From positions 1,149,001 through 1,213,000 of the forward strand of contig NC_058496.1 in NCBI RefSeq assembly GCF_020382885.2: 64,000 nt of DNA, given 5' to 3'. A program made the translations under genes and the position numbers. Source of the DNA: Scatophagus argus (Eukaryota > Chordata > Actinopteri > Scatophagidae). This document shows, one piece after another, positions 23,101 through 34,800 of this stretch; position 1 is the first letter of the stretch; each line of letters begins with the position of its first letter. The notes under the pieces are model-generated. The model had not been told where the DNA came from. It saw only the letters and a list, made by a program, of their open reading frames with translations, and searched no databases.

Positions 23101-25606
23101 TCTGTGAGCAGCCCTGGTATATCCAATATGTTTTATTTCTCCAGCATAAAGAGTACAGCAGAATACATGACTTTGCATTCTTTCTCATAGGTTTGGTTCG
23201 AAGGTCGTCTCTCTGAGTACCGGAGTCATCCTCAACAACCAGCTGGCCGACTTCTGTCATCGAGTCGATAGAATCTTTCCTGGTAATTACATCAGAATGT
23301 TGTATTTCATTTAACACTGGTGAGATGCAAGTAGCACAAGATACAGTTGCTCATTCACATTCATGCAAATACATGGCCTGTAAAAGGTATCGACCTCTTG
23401 GATGTTTCCCCCTGTATTGCTTTATAAATGGAATCATGGTCAATATAATTTGGCTTTTTTTTTTTTAAAAGAATGTAAAAAAATCTTTAATGTCAAAGTG
23501 AACAAAGATTTCTCCAAACTAAATGTCAATCATTTAAAAATATATAATTTAAGATAAGTGATTGCATAAATATTGACCCCCTTTAAAATGATACGCCTAA
23601 TTTTGCAGAGATCCTGCCAGTTGGTGCTAGTATTCACACAGTTAGCGAAAGGCAGATCACTTGAGGGCAGGGTTAGGGTTAGGGTTAGGGTGCACCTGTG
23701 TCTGGAAGGTCCAGTCACTCATTACACCATGAAGACAGAAAAACTCTCTAAGCAAGAAAAGGTTATTGGAAAGAGTAAGTCAGGCGATGGATACAACAAA
23801 AGGAGGCCACAAAGACGTCTATGACTTCTCTGAAGCAGTTAAAGCTTCAGCAGCTGAGGTGCTACCCAGGTTCACCAGTCAGATGGAAGAAAGCCACTAG
23901 TGAAGAAATTTGCCAAAAAGCATGTGGAGACTCCACGGTCATCTGGAAGAAGGGTCTTTGGTGTGATGACACCAAAACTGAGCTTTTGGCCATCCGAATA
24001 GATGCTATGTTTGACAGATGGCAAACACGTCGCCACAAACACACCATCCTCGCCGTGAGCCATGATGGTGGCAGCATCATGTTGTTGTTAAGGTAGAGGG
24101 TAAAATGAATGTAGCAAAGTATAAGGAAGACAATCTGATTCAGTTTACAAGAGAACTACGACTTGGGAGAAGATATATTCTCCAGCGAGACAGTGTCCTG
24201 AAGCATACAGTGAAAGCTGCACAGAAATGGTTTAAAGGCAACAGGGTGAGTGTGTGGGAGCGGCTGAGTCAAAGCCCAGACCTCCAGCCAATAGAGAATT
24301 TGTGACTGGACTTGAAAAGGGCTTTTCATGCCTGATCCTTGATCCTGCAGAGGAGAAGGGACAAAAACTGGTGTCCAGATGTGCAAACCTGACTGAGGCC
24401 TGTCCACACAGACTCAGTGACTCTTATTTTACATTCTATATTTCTCATTAATTGGCATTATTTTGTTGAATTTTATTTTGTTGATTTACTTTCATCTTGA
24501 CAATAAAGATGTTTTTTTTTTGTACATTTTCATTAAAAAAGCCAAACTGTACTCACTATGGTTCCATTTATAAAAGCAGTAAAAGGGAAAACATCCAGTG
24601 GGGTGAATACTTTTTACAGGAAGGGAATAGTGGATTGTATCTGTGTGGACATCATGAAAAGGTCTTTGAGAAACAGTAATATAATAATGTTTATTTGTAT
24701 AGCACTTATCAAAACAACAAACAAACATTGGAATAAATTAGACAGTAACGTATGAATGAAACGAGTGAATTAACATCGAGAATAAAGTAAAGTGTAGCTC
24801 AAAGTGTTATGAATAATAACACACTGAACGGGCTTTGGTCAGGTGTAGGAAGGGGGCCGAGTGAATGGTCCATCCTCTGCATTTGTTGCATTGCTAACGC
24901 TTTCCTGCCTCTCACATTGATGAGTCTGGATTGCAGCCCCTTCTGTGCTGTCAGTCAGATCTTTGGTTGTGTTTGCAGGGGAGCAGCCTCCTTCCTCCAT
25001 GGCGCCCTCTGTGCTGAAGTCCCGGTCGAGGACGCTGCTGATTGGAGCGTCTGGTGGGGGTATGATCACCACTGGTGTGGCCTCGGTACGTATCCAGGGC
25101 AATCACACTGAGTGCCATTAAGATAAACTGCTGCACACTAATGCCCCTCACTGTCATAGCAAGTGCCGTCTTCATGAGCGTCTTCGCTGTGTCCATAATC
25201 CATTCAGTAATCATCGCTTTCCCATCAAGCAGATTGCATTGTACCATTCGGTGTCTTTTCCAGGCGCTCATGAACCACCTTTGGTTTGGAAAGAGCCTAA
25301 AGGAGGCGATCGAGGCTCCGGTTGTTTTTGTCAACTCGGAAAATATACTGAAGACTGACAGCAATTTTGATAAGGTAATATTACACAAAATACATTTATT
25401 TGTTCTAACAACACGTCATATTTGTTCCGCCTGAGCCTTCCCCCCTCTTTGCCCTTCAGACTGTAACTGAGGCTCTGAAAGCCATGGGACACAAACATGA
25501 AACTGCACAGAAATTATTCAACGTGGTCAACGCTGTGGAGAAGGTGGACGGCTGTATCTTCGCTGTGTCTGATGAAAGGAAACGGGGCGAAGCAGCCGGC
25601 TACTGA
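17120..25606 (+). CDS. ggt5: Gamma-glutamyltransferase 5
   Basis: Twelve coding exons: 17120-17286, 18844-18971, 19059-19151, 19776-19962, 20055-20215, 20641-20787, 20886-21016, 22574-22758, 23191-23282, 24979-25085, 25264-25374, 25460-25606. They sum to 1656 bases, 551 residues. A membrane anchor ([20 protein letters not shown], residues about 8-27) follows a short basic cytoplasmic tail: type II orientation with an extracellular catalytic domain. Family features: [19 protein letters not shown] (substrate-binding Arg), the processing and nucleophile site GGTTHVSV (Thr about 378), [20 protein letters not shown] and terminal [12 protein letters not shown]5 is preferred to GGT1 by text such as [26 protein letters not shown] and the IFAVSD end. 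The family hydrolyses gamma-glutamyl bonds, notably converting leukotriene C4 to D4. Oddities: the residue at the usual Glu of NNE..D is Gln (NNQLADF), and exon 9 is 36 bases shorter than in ggt1. Three Tc1-like relics lie in its introns. Confidence 0.93.
17816..18243. mobile_element. Internally deleted Tc1-like transposon in ggt5 intron 1
   Basis: The left end GTGAAATAAGTATTGA, then TCTCAGTAAACAG and TAAAGGTGCT, recurs inverted on the right (AAATAAGTATTGAACACGTC, then TCTCAGTAAATATAG and TAAAGGTGCT when read on the minus strand). Between the ends, 17914-18040 on the plus strand still encodes a transposase C-terminal-like stretch ([20 protein letters not shown] then TNKGFS). Most of the transposase is missing. 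Confidence 0.75.
20365..20530. repeat. Dispersed repeat in ggt5 intron 5
   Basis: The text GATTCAAGGATTCAAGGAGC followed by TTTATTGTCATTTCACAC matches a motif I remember as widely dispersed in fish genomes. Its class is not certain. An AT-rich tail follows. Confidence 0.4.
21074..21865 (-). mobile_element. Tc1-like transposon relic A in ggt5 intron 7
   Basis: The left end CAGTGTCTATAAAAAGTACT plus CGGATGTTTTCCTC is repeated inverted at the right end (minus strand: CAGTGCATATAAAAAATATT, then CTGGATGTTTTCC). TA flanks both borders, the Tc1/mariner target duplication. The internal 1.1 kb of a normal transposase is largely lost or scrambled. The segment around 21620-21660 matches the left part of relic B in the opposite orientation, so the old transposase direction was minus. 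Confidence 0.8.
23377..24622 (+). mobile_element. Tc1-like transposon relic B in ggt5 intron 9
   Basis: Ends are inverted repeats of about 80 bases: left CCTGTAAAAGGTATCGACCT, then TTGGATGTTTCCCC; right, read on the minus strand, CCTGTAAAAAGTATTCACCC, then CTGGATGTTTTCCC. Plus-strand transposase remnants lie at about 23860-24350 in shifting frames: [62 protein letters not shown]. Several frameshifts and stops show it is dead. It is the same family as relic A, in the opposite orientation. Confidence 0.85.
23669..23692. repeat. Short interstitial telomere-like tract
   Basis: Nearly four copies of GGGTTA in a row, located inside Tc1 relic B between its left terminal repeat and the transposase remnant. 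Confidence 0.85.
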
Positions 25607-25817
25607 CCCTGTGAGTCAGTGATGCTGCTGATGCGGGGCCTGGAGGTCACTGAGACCTTCCTGCAGCCACAAACCCTCAAAAGCTGCAACAGATGGTGCT
25701 TGTCCTGCTGGGAAATCAGTGAACAAGAATCTGACTCCCATGTGACATGCATGAGATGTCTGCAGTTATTCTTTCGCCATCATTATATTGGTACTGTTTA
25801 ATGAACAGTGAATGTGA

Positions 25818-25823
25818 AATAAA
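25818..25823 (+). terminator. ggt5 polyadenylation signal
   Basis: AATAAA on the coding strand, 212 bases after the ggt5 stop codon, followed by T-rich text. Canonical and well placed. Confidence 0.7.
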
Positions 25824-25829
25824 GATACT

Positions 25830-28199
25830 GATATATTATTCTGATATTTCTGACTATGATGAATATTCCTAAAAGTCGGGGTGCAAATTCCCTGTATGAA
25901 TTGTGTCAACTCACAAATTGGCTGAAAAGCATTTTGGATTTTTAAATATTAAAATGTTATAATCTGTGTCATTTTTAAATTGTATTTCAACACAGTTAAA
26001 ACAGGACTCCGTATGTTTTCCACAGTAAAAGAGGTGTTTAGTCACATAGAGTGGGTGTAAAGACAAGACAAAGGAACAATTAAAAGGACAAGAATAAATC
26101 ATTTGGTTGCAGTCGATGACACAGAAAGGCGAGTGCCCCTCAGCTGGTAGGTGAGGTGAGGTCGCAGCTATTGAATGCCGCTCGCTAAATCCATTCCTCT
26201 GAGCCGTAATGCGTTCTGAACAATCTGCATGACTTCTCTGTGCTATTTTTCATAAATTATTTTTCATTTTTGTGCCGGAGCATGCAGCAGCTGGAGCAGG
26301 ATAATCAGATCAAATGGTGACTCATGCAAACAGCAGAGCAGTTTCCCGAAAGAAAGTTTGTCGTGATGCACTTTAACGTCTCTGTGATTTCAATTCACAC
26401 AATAAAGCCAAACAAAATTGATTTCTTTTGCTCAGAATCCAGGGAGCTAAATCAGTCCTGAAGGGAAAAGGTCAGGTAATAGGAGCCTGGTGATTTCTGG
26501 GGTGGGCTCCATTGCCCTGCCACATGGTATTTGGACCTTGGGGGGTGTGATTGTCACACTGTGCCCTGACCTTATAGGACCCACCTGTTGCAAATGCCAC
26601 ATTACCATGTCTGGCAGCAGCAACAAAAAGTTTTATTTTATGGATGGGGCCTTGTGCGATGACCATCCTGGCGAGCAGCGTTTCCCTGAAAGCACACAGT
26701 AGCACAGAAGATCCACTGGCTCAGAAATGAGCAGCGCTTCAACAGCCAATCCCAAACAGCACGGTCCAAGCTGAACGCTCACGCCGGCCCATTTGGAAAT
26801 GAATCTGCTAATCGAATAAATCTGTGAGCAGCTGCACGTTCTGTCCCAGATGTTGCGATTCAGCACCCTCTTTTTGTTTCGCAGGCCTTCAGAATCAAAC
26901 AAACCCAGACGTCACTTCTCAGTTTGGTTCTTCTCTTTTATTGGCAGTCACAGTTTGACATGAGACAGTACACACGGGCTACAGGGAAGAGTTCGACGTT
27001 GACACACGAAACATAAACTACGAACCAACTGGACAGTACTCTCCATGGTTCAGATTAAACATCTGACATCAAAGGTGTAATTTACATTGTCTGAACTATT
27101 TTTTTATAGTGTAATCCCATCAGCCACGTCCCTTTTTGTTCACTGCAGGAGCCACTGCGCTCGTTAGTCATTACTGTAATTACAAAAGACAAAACACCAA
27201 AACAAGAACACAAATTATTACAACAGTAATCAGACATTTTACTGTTTCAAACACATATAACACACACTTAAACATTTATTATATATCAGGTGATGCAGGT
27301 ATGTTGTTGTCAACAAGCCTTCAAACAATTTGGTCATCATTTTCCCTCAGAGAGGTTCAGCTTCAGTTTTGTAAATATCTCTAGTTATAAATGACGTACA
27401 CAGAGGATATGCCAGGGAGAAAGTAAAATATAAAAGATATTCCCCTTAAAGTGCACTGCAGTGTTTTGGTCAGTCTAACTCCTTCATTTCGTGCTACTGT
27501 AGACAGACTAAACCACGAGATAACAGTCACGTCTGTGTCTTATAGCAAACACAGGATTGATAAATGGAAAACACATCTGTAGAGACGGACGGCAGTAGGA
27601 CGGGCGGTTTGGACATCGCTCAGACTCGGCTGTGGTTTAATAAACACGCTGAAACACTGTGGTGATGATTACAACAGCTCAGTAATTACAAAGAGGTGAA
27701 TACCAGCATTTAGGCAAGTACAAAAACAATCAGTGACAGCTATCCATTGTTGAGTCCTACCTGTTGTCTTCTAAGATTGCTTTGTTCACCAAAAGTGCAC
27801 AAAAATAGCCCATGGAAACACAACAGAGCCATGTTTTGTGTCCTCATTTACATCTACACAGGGGCTGCGTGGGTATTCACAAGTGGACATTTGGAAAGGG
27901 GGGGAAAAGGCAAAAAGTCTTGACCTAGCAGTTTTGCCGGCGTCACGTGATGGGTCGTCGGCTGTATAGTCTGTTGAACTTGTGTCATAGCTTTTGTTGA
28001 GAGATTAACAGAGAACACACAATGTGGAGCTAGGCCCTGCCTGCCAGAGATAGCCTCAGTCCTGGTACAGAACCCAGAGGGAGCCTCTGATCCCAAACGA
28101 ACTTCCACTTCAGCCACCGCCGGGATGTTGCTGCTCCTCCATTCAAACAACTGATCTGAATCTCCTTGGGATTGGCTCTTCAGCTGCCAGAGAGAGAGG

Positions 28200-28230
<31 letters not shown>

Positions 28231-28581
28231 GGGGAGAGAGAAAGAGAGAGAGAGAGCGCGAGAGAGAGAGAGAGAGCACCAGCACATTAACTCTTCCTGC
28301 CCCCCCTCCAATGAAACCGCACCTTGTTCCCAAGAGCACCATCCACCAACACAGTAAGTCCGCCGTCACTTCACCGTCATCTTGTGTGGATTTAACTCAG
28401 AGATGGTTAGGAATAGCTTGGTAGCCGTGTCAGGACGAGAAGTTCACAATGTGGGCTCCCTCGTGCCTCGAAGGGTAACTGGGCTCGTGGTGTGAGGGCG
28501 AAAGGGCGAAGGAAGTTAACAGAGTGCTGTGGGACGACGTTTCAACCACAGTTGAAAGAGCATCGGACAGGAAGTAGCCCA
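25830..28581 (-). other. Probable long lrrc75b 3' UTR and intergenic DNA
   Basis: ggt5 and lrrc75b converge here and no coding exon was seen between them. A minus-strand AATAAA at 26937-26942 is a candidate end for a 1.6-kb lrrc75b 3' UTR, but other AT-rich hexamers exist. A GA tract is at 28191-28276. Confidence 0.35.
28191..28276. repeat. GA microsatellite
   Basis: About 85 bases of AG repeats with AAAG, GGG and GCGC interruptions. It is a CT tract on the sense strand of the probable lrrc75b 3' UTR. Confidence 0.9.
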
Positions 28582-31500
28582 TCACCTCTCACAGTAGTGA
28601 AGGGTGAAGTCTTTGGAGAGCTGCTTCTCCCCTAAAGCCCACGGCTCCAGCTCGAATTTGTTCCCCATGTCATCCTCGTCATCCTCCGCCTCTTCCTCCT
28701 CCTCCTCCTCCTCCTCCTCGTAGTGGCTGGGCTCCTCAATAGAGGTCTCCAGGTGGTAGCAGTAGGGTTGACCCTCTGTGTACTCGTAGATTGTTGGTAA
28801 ACTGCTCTTCAGGCTACAGCGCCGACGCAGAGCGACCAGCAGAGGCTGAGGCATGGTGAAAATATCCACGTTGTTGCCCAGGTCAATCCAGGCCAGGTTG
28901 GAGAACATCTTGGGGTCTTTGAGCATCTCGGTGAGGTCTTTGAGTATGGCCAGTGTGAGGCGGTTGCCGTTGAGAGCCAGGGTGCTGAGTTTGGGCAGCG
29001 AGGCGAGAAGGGGCAGGAGAATCCTCAGGTTCTCGTCATGGAGTTCGGTAAAGCTGATGTCGACAGCCACCACGCTGTCTCTGTTGTTCTGGAGGTAGAA
29101 GGCGACCTGACGGACATCACGGGTGGACAGGGGGATGCCTGACAGGTCGACCGAGTCACTGGACAGCTTCTTCTGTAAGGTCGTCTTGAGACTGTTTGGG
29201 AGAGCGAAGAGAAAGACTGTTTAGATGACCCTTCGAAAACACAGTATAGATTTTAACTGGAGGCTGAAAGGATCTTTGGTTCCCTATCTGGTCCTGGTTT
29301 CATGTTGTGTTTCCTGTGTAGTATAAAGGAGGGGCGGCTGGGCCGGCGTGGAGCGGAAGGCTGACACAGAGACTCCAGCATGGGGATTTACTAGTGTAAA
29401 CAGAGGAGCCAAAACATCCGAACGAGCCAGCAGCTTAAAGCTCGGACGGCCAGGAGCTCCTTATAGCACAGAGCCGCAACAGTTTAAACTGTGACGACTT
29501 TCAGAAAAAGATCCAATTTAAACAAAAGATACACGACAGGTGTATTTATTAGGAAGGAAAGAAAGGAGACGAGTCTTACTGCCCTATTAAAGTGACGTTA
29601 TCATCTGCACCACGTTGATTTCTACGTTTGTTTCCAAAACCTGATGAAAAAGAGCTGATCCAGGAATTAATTTCCTTTACGTTCTTTAATAAGACGTCTT
29701 GACTATTTTTGTCACAAACTACTAAATTATCAGTAACACCAGTCAAGGGCCGTCAGCATTATAATACACTGTGAATGCCATCAAAATGTACTACAGATGT
29801 GGTCTCTTGTTCTGCAACACTTATATTATAATGAGGGCACATAAACACATGCATGACTGGAGATGATTGACTACATGGTGATTGATGACTGATGATCAAG
29901 TCACTGTCATCAGCTGAGGATCATTAAGCCACAGTTAATTCGTACATTCATTTATAACAACAAAACGAGCTGAGATAGAGTTGCACAGAAAAGTCTGGCT
30001 TTATAACCAAGTGCTCTTTGTTGTTCGCCTCTGTGCACCCGTCGAGTTCTAGTTTACATCCGTGTCTGTGTGTGACTGACAGCAACGACCTGAAGCATCA
30101 AACCAACCAGCTTGTGGTGGACTACAAAGCTTCACATCTGGACGTTGGACGTGGAGCTTTGATTTTGTCATAATTAGTGCTCGAGTTACAGCTTTGACCA
30201 CCACATTCTGATCAGTTCACCTTTGGGTCCAAGTGGACGTCTGTGCCACACTTGAAGAACTTCACTGTTCATCTTCACTGTTGCTGGTGTGGAGGCATCA
30301 GAAGCTAACTTGGTGCAAACCCAAAGGACACTTTTACAAATGTATGCAGTCACCTAAAAACGTTATTCTAATATATTAAAAGTCTTTTATTTTTGAAGGA
30401 AGTGGGATGCGGCAGATGAAGCTAATGATGACGGTCGATCTGGCAGTCACTCCTCCCCGTCACTGTCATGGCCGAGCGTACCGGACGGGCCAGCTCAGTT
30501 TTTTGCTTCACAGTGAGGTTGCCGTACCACGCTGAGCATCATAAACATGGATGTGTTTAAACTTTACATTTAAGCTTTCACTTTCATGTTGTGGTGTGTC
30601 TTTATGGTCTGGTTCCATTTAGGAACAAAATCACTCGGTCCAGCTGGAAAATGTCCTGATGTCTCATTTGAAATCTCCTGCTGCTGTTGGCACATGACGG
30701 CCGCAAACTGCCAGCTGACGTAGTCTCGAACGGAGGCCTGTTGCTCGGCAGCCGTCTCGGCCACCACAAGCCCCGCCCCTCTCTGTAGAGATGTCGATAT
30801 GATACGCATGAAACGTGAAGACCTGACGTTCCTCTGGTTTGCAGAAATGGCTGCAGAGGCAGGACTGGAGCACACTTACATAGTTTACATAGTAGTTGGA
30901 TATATGAGTGAAGCATTTACGCTCTCCTGTGCCCTTTTGTTTGCAGTCAGTCCGGTTTTCCCCCTGAGGATGTGGTGTGTTTAACCTGGGCTGTTACTGA
31001 AGTGGCCTGTACCGCTGATTCGGTGTCAGGGTGAATTATAGCATCCTGCGGCGCCTGCTGACTTACTGTGACATCCACTGCAGTAGCTGTCACTTGTGAT
31101 GCTTTAAAGTGTTTTTTCTGGTCACGCTGAGAATGGATGTACCCTGAACAGGACTTTGTGCTTCATTTTGGGAGCAGGTGATGGGTCGATTAGCAGGAAG
31201 GTCGTGCACGAGAGCAACACGAAAAGCAGTTCAAAACCCACTGATGAGCTGCTGAGTCCTTATCGAAGTCTTGGAGCCAGCGTCCTCTTCCCTCTCTATT
31301 GTCTGGCCCTGGCAGCTTTTCATATGACAGAAAGCTCATCTTTTCCAGAGGCACAAAAGTCCTAATGGCCTCCGCCTGGCAGAGGCTCCCCTGCAGGTGT
31401 GAATGGGTTTTGATCACACTTCTTTGTCTGTCTTTTTCACACGGACTTATCCTTTTCAGGCATGAAAATGGATGTCTGATGCGCCCTGTCCACTTCTCTC

Positions 31501-34500
31501 ATCTGTCCTCCAGATTAATGTGACGCCAGAAATCAAGCGTGTCACTGATAACTGATTATGGGGTCCAGCTTAAAGGAGCAGTTCACCTAAAAAAGTCCAG
31601 GCATTGGAAATTCAGGTGAAATTTCTTACCCCACAAAACATTTCTGGAGCTTCTTGGCAAAACAAGTTGCACACACTTCAGACGGGCTGTGCGCTAACGT
31701 TATTAGATTAATGTGCACAGTGAAGATTTCGGCTTTAGAAAGGATGTAAATTACGTCTTTGGGATTCTGTGGATTTGGATTGTGCCAGACTAGCTGCGTG
31801 GAGCCAGTTGACTGTTTATCTTCCTGTTTTAAAACAAGTCTTCAGCCTCTTCAGTCGCTGTTTTACTGTGAAACTCCAGAAATGTTTTGTGGATGGAGAA
31901 GCTTCACCTGACTTCACCTGACCAGCATGAGGGTGAGGAGACAATGACCAAAATTTCGTTGTGGGTGAACTGTTCCTTTAATCAGTTAAATTTGGACAGT
32001 AAAATGAAGCCAGTGACTTCTCATCTCTCGTCTCCACGTGTGCCTCATCAGGCTCCTGGAGTCATTGATTTAATCCAACCAGCAGCATTAGAAATTAAAT
32101 CAAACCACTCATCTGATCTATTGACATAAATATTGGTACGTGACAGAGCTGGGCAGAGTGCTGTCTCCTCATTCCACCCTTACAGGAGTGTTTTGCTGCT
32201 GCTCAGTTTTCTGCAGAGTCATTTTGGTGAAGCCTGAGCAGACAAATCACATCTGCTCCCTGACATTTCACTTACATCTTCAACTCATTTCACATTGTAT
32301 TATGCTGGTAACACGTAGACAGGAGTCGTACACACACACACACACTCATACCACTGCATTGTCCTTCATGGTGCAGGGATTCCTGCCTCACAGTCCTTCA
32401 TAAAGTCCATAAAGTCAAATCACCTCCAAATCTTTGTGTTTGGTGCACGTTTGGTGGACAAAAAGTCGACCCGAGGAGCTGATCTGCTGTCAGTAAAAAT
32501 GGCCGATGGGACTGATGTTTAGTAATGAACTTGAGAACAGACGATAACATTACGGAAAGCCCCTTTAGCACCGAATCAGTATGGCTGACTGGAGCGATTG
32601 TGACATTTCGGCATGTCAGAAAGTGACGTGTCACAAATCTTTTCTCATGTACTCAAAGCCTCCTTTTCACCGCAGCTCAGACGTCGGCCGCTCAGTCGCG
32701 TTGCGTTGCATTCAATCTCCAATGCAATTTTCACTAGTTACAATTCCAAGCCGACAAATCAGTCATTTAGAAGTGAATGTGAAATAACTAGAAGTCCATT
32801 TATGATGAGTGTAATGTGAGAACAGCAGTGGACATGGACAATAAACATGAAATAGCTTTAATAACGACAATCGTTGTTACGACTGCTGACTAAACGTCCG
32901 AAAGGCTTTGACGCACTGAAACAGAGTTTTTAAAGCGTGATGAAGAAAAGTGATGTGGGAACTACACGGCAGCTTCGGATCGAGGTGACGATGAGGTAAC
33001 AGGAACAGGACGGCGGCGTGACACGTGAAGAGCAGAAAGGTCACGAATGTGTTGGCGAGTTTTCCGCTCACATGAAATCGCCCTTAAGGAGGAGCGCGTT
33101 GGCTGCGTTTCTGGGTCACCGCTTCCATCAACTCTTTCACCAAAGGTGAAAAAAACATTTTCTGGCAAAACCCAAATAAACTCGTTAGATAGATTATCTG
33201 GATTAGTGACATTCACACATTAATTCATTGTGGCATTTCAGTCAGAAATGCTGGATAATGAAGGCATGAACAATCCAGTGGCATTAAAATGGACTGAGCT
33301 GCTTCTGTTTGGGTCCACAGAAACCTCACAACGCTGAGCTTGTTGCACAGATGAGGTTAAAGAGGAGTAAAATCCACCTTAAAGTTATATTCAAGTCATG
33401 CTTTTCTTCTTAATGTGGGCAGTTAAATACTGATTTGATAAAGAAACAGTTTGACGCTTTGGGAAATGATTACTTTTTTGCCGAGTTAGACGAGAAGACC
33501 TTTCACCATCATGTCCGCACTGTTGACATAAAGATGGCCAACAGGTGAAGCCAGAACATCCCTGATACGAGAGCTGACATCTTGTTCTGGTGATGTCATT
33601 TGGAGCCAGAGTCTGTGCAGCAGTGATCAGCAGGTGGAGCTGCAGTATCGAGTTCCCGCCCACACACCTGTCTGAGCCAATCAGGAGGGGCGCTCAGCTC
33701 ATCATGACGTTCAGAAAAATGAGCACGTGAACAAACATCAGCGTGATGAGAACTACCTGAAATGACAGAAACCATCTTTGGAGTACCGACGTGTACTTTG
33801 GTTTGGCTCACGTTCCATATGTTAACGTGGAGGGGGAGGGGCTTATGAGCTGTACTGCAGCATCCAGGTGTTCGGGCTTCACTTTTGGGAAGCTCTCAGG
33901 TTGTTGAGGACGGTTAGCTTAGCCTTAGCCTGGCTCTGTCCAAAAGAAGAAAGTCTTTTCATCCGTACAAAATCACAGCGTAAAAACAACAAGGACGTAG
34001 TTTTAAAAACAGTCCAGTACAAAACTCAGCTTGTTGAACAGCAGCTTTTGAGGTGCTGGCGGGCAGATTTTGACTCCCTTGGACAGATCTGTTTCCCTAC
34101 TGTTTTCAGGATGCTAAGCTATGCTAGCTGTCTGCCGGCTTCATATTTACTGTACAGACTACAACCTGAGCTGAACTGCTGCCTTTCATAACAACTGAGC
34201 ACCCAGAGAATATTTGTGTCAGAAGTGAAGCTTTAACATCTCTGCTTTCACAAAAGTGCTAAACTAGAAAATCTGAGACGAATGAAGTATTCATGGTGAG
34301 CGTCAGACCGGAAGCGTCTCGTCTCTTTTTGGCTTCGTCAGGTGTTTGTTCTTGAACAGAGCAGCTGATGTATTCATATTCTGTCTCAGGATGGATTTTG
34401 GTTTTAATGATTCATGTTGCTCCTGCTGTCTCAGTCAGTGTCAGACCGTCTCTGTCTAGGCAGGTCTGTGAAGCCAACAACATGACTAAGTAAGACGAAA

Positions 34501-34764
34501 TAAAAGCCCCGTCAGTGAGGAGTTTAGCAGTCGTATGGATGTGCACATTTCCAGGGAAGCTGTCAGTGTCGGTTAAATCTGCCGTCTTTCCTCTTCTGGG
34601 CTGAATTAAGCGTCCACGAGCAGAGTTCTGCTGGTGCAGCGTCTCATGTGTAATGAACCTGTCTCATCTCCCTGTGCTGCCTCCTTCCCAATCCTGACAT
34701 TATTTCCATATTCAGGAAGTGAATGCATTACTTGCGTTCATCTGTGGAAAGGATCGGTATTGAA

Positions 34765-34800
<36 letters not shown>

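Noticed and set aside
23669-23692. True telomere or chromosome fusion point
   Set aside because: Only about four units, embedded in a transposon relic within a ggt5 intron.
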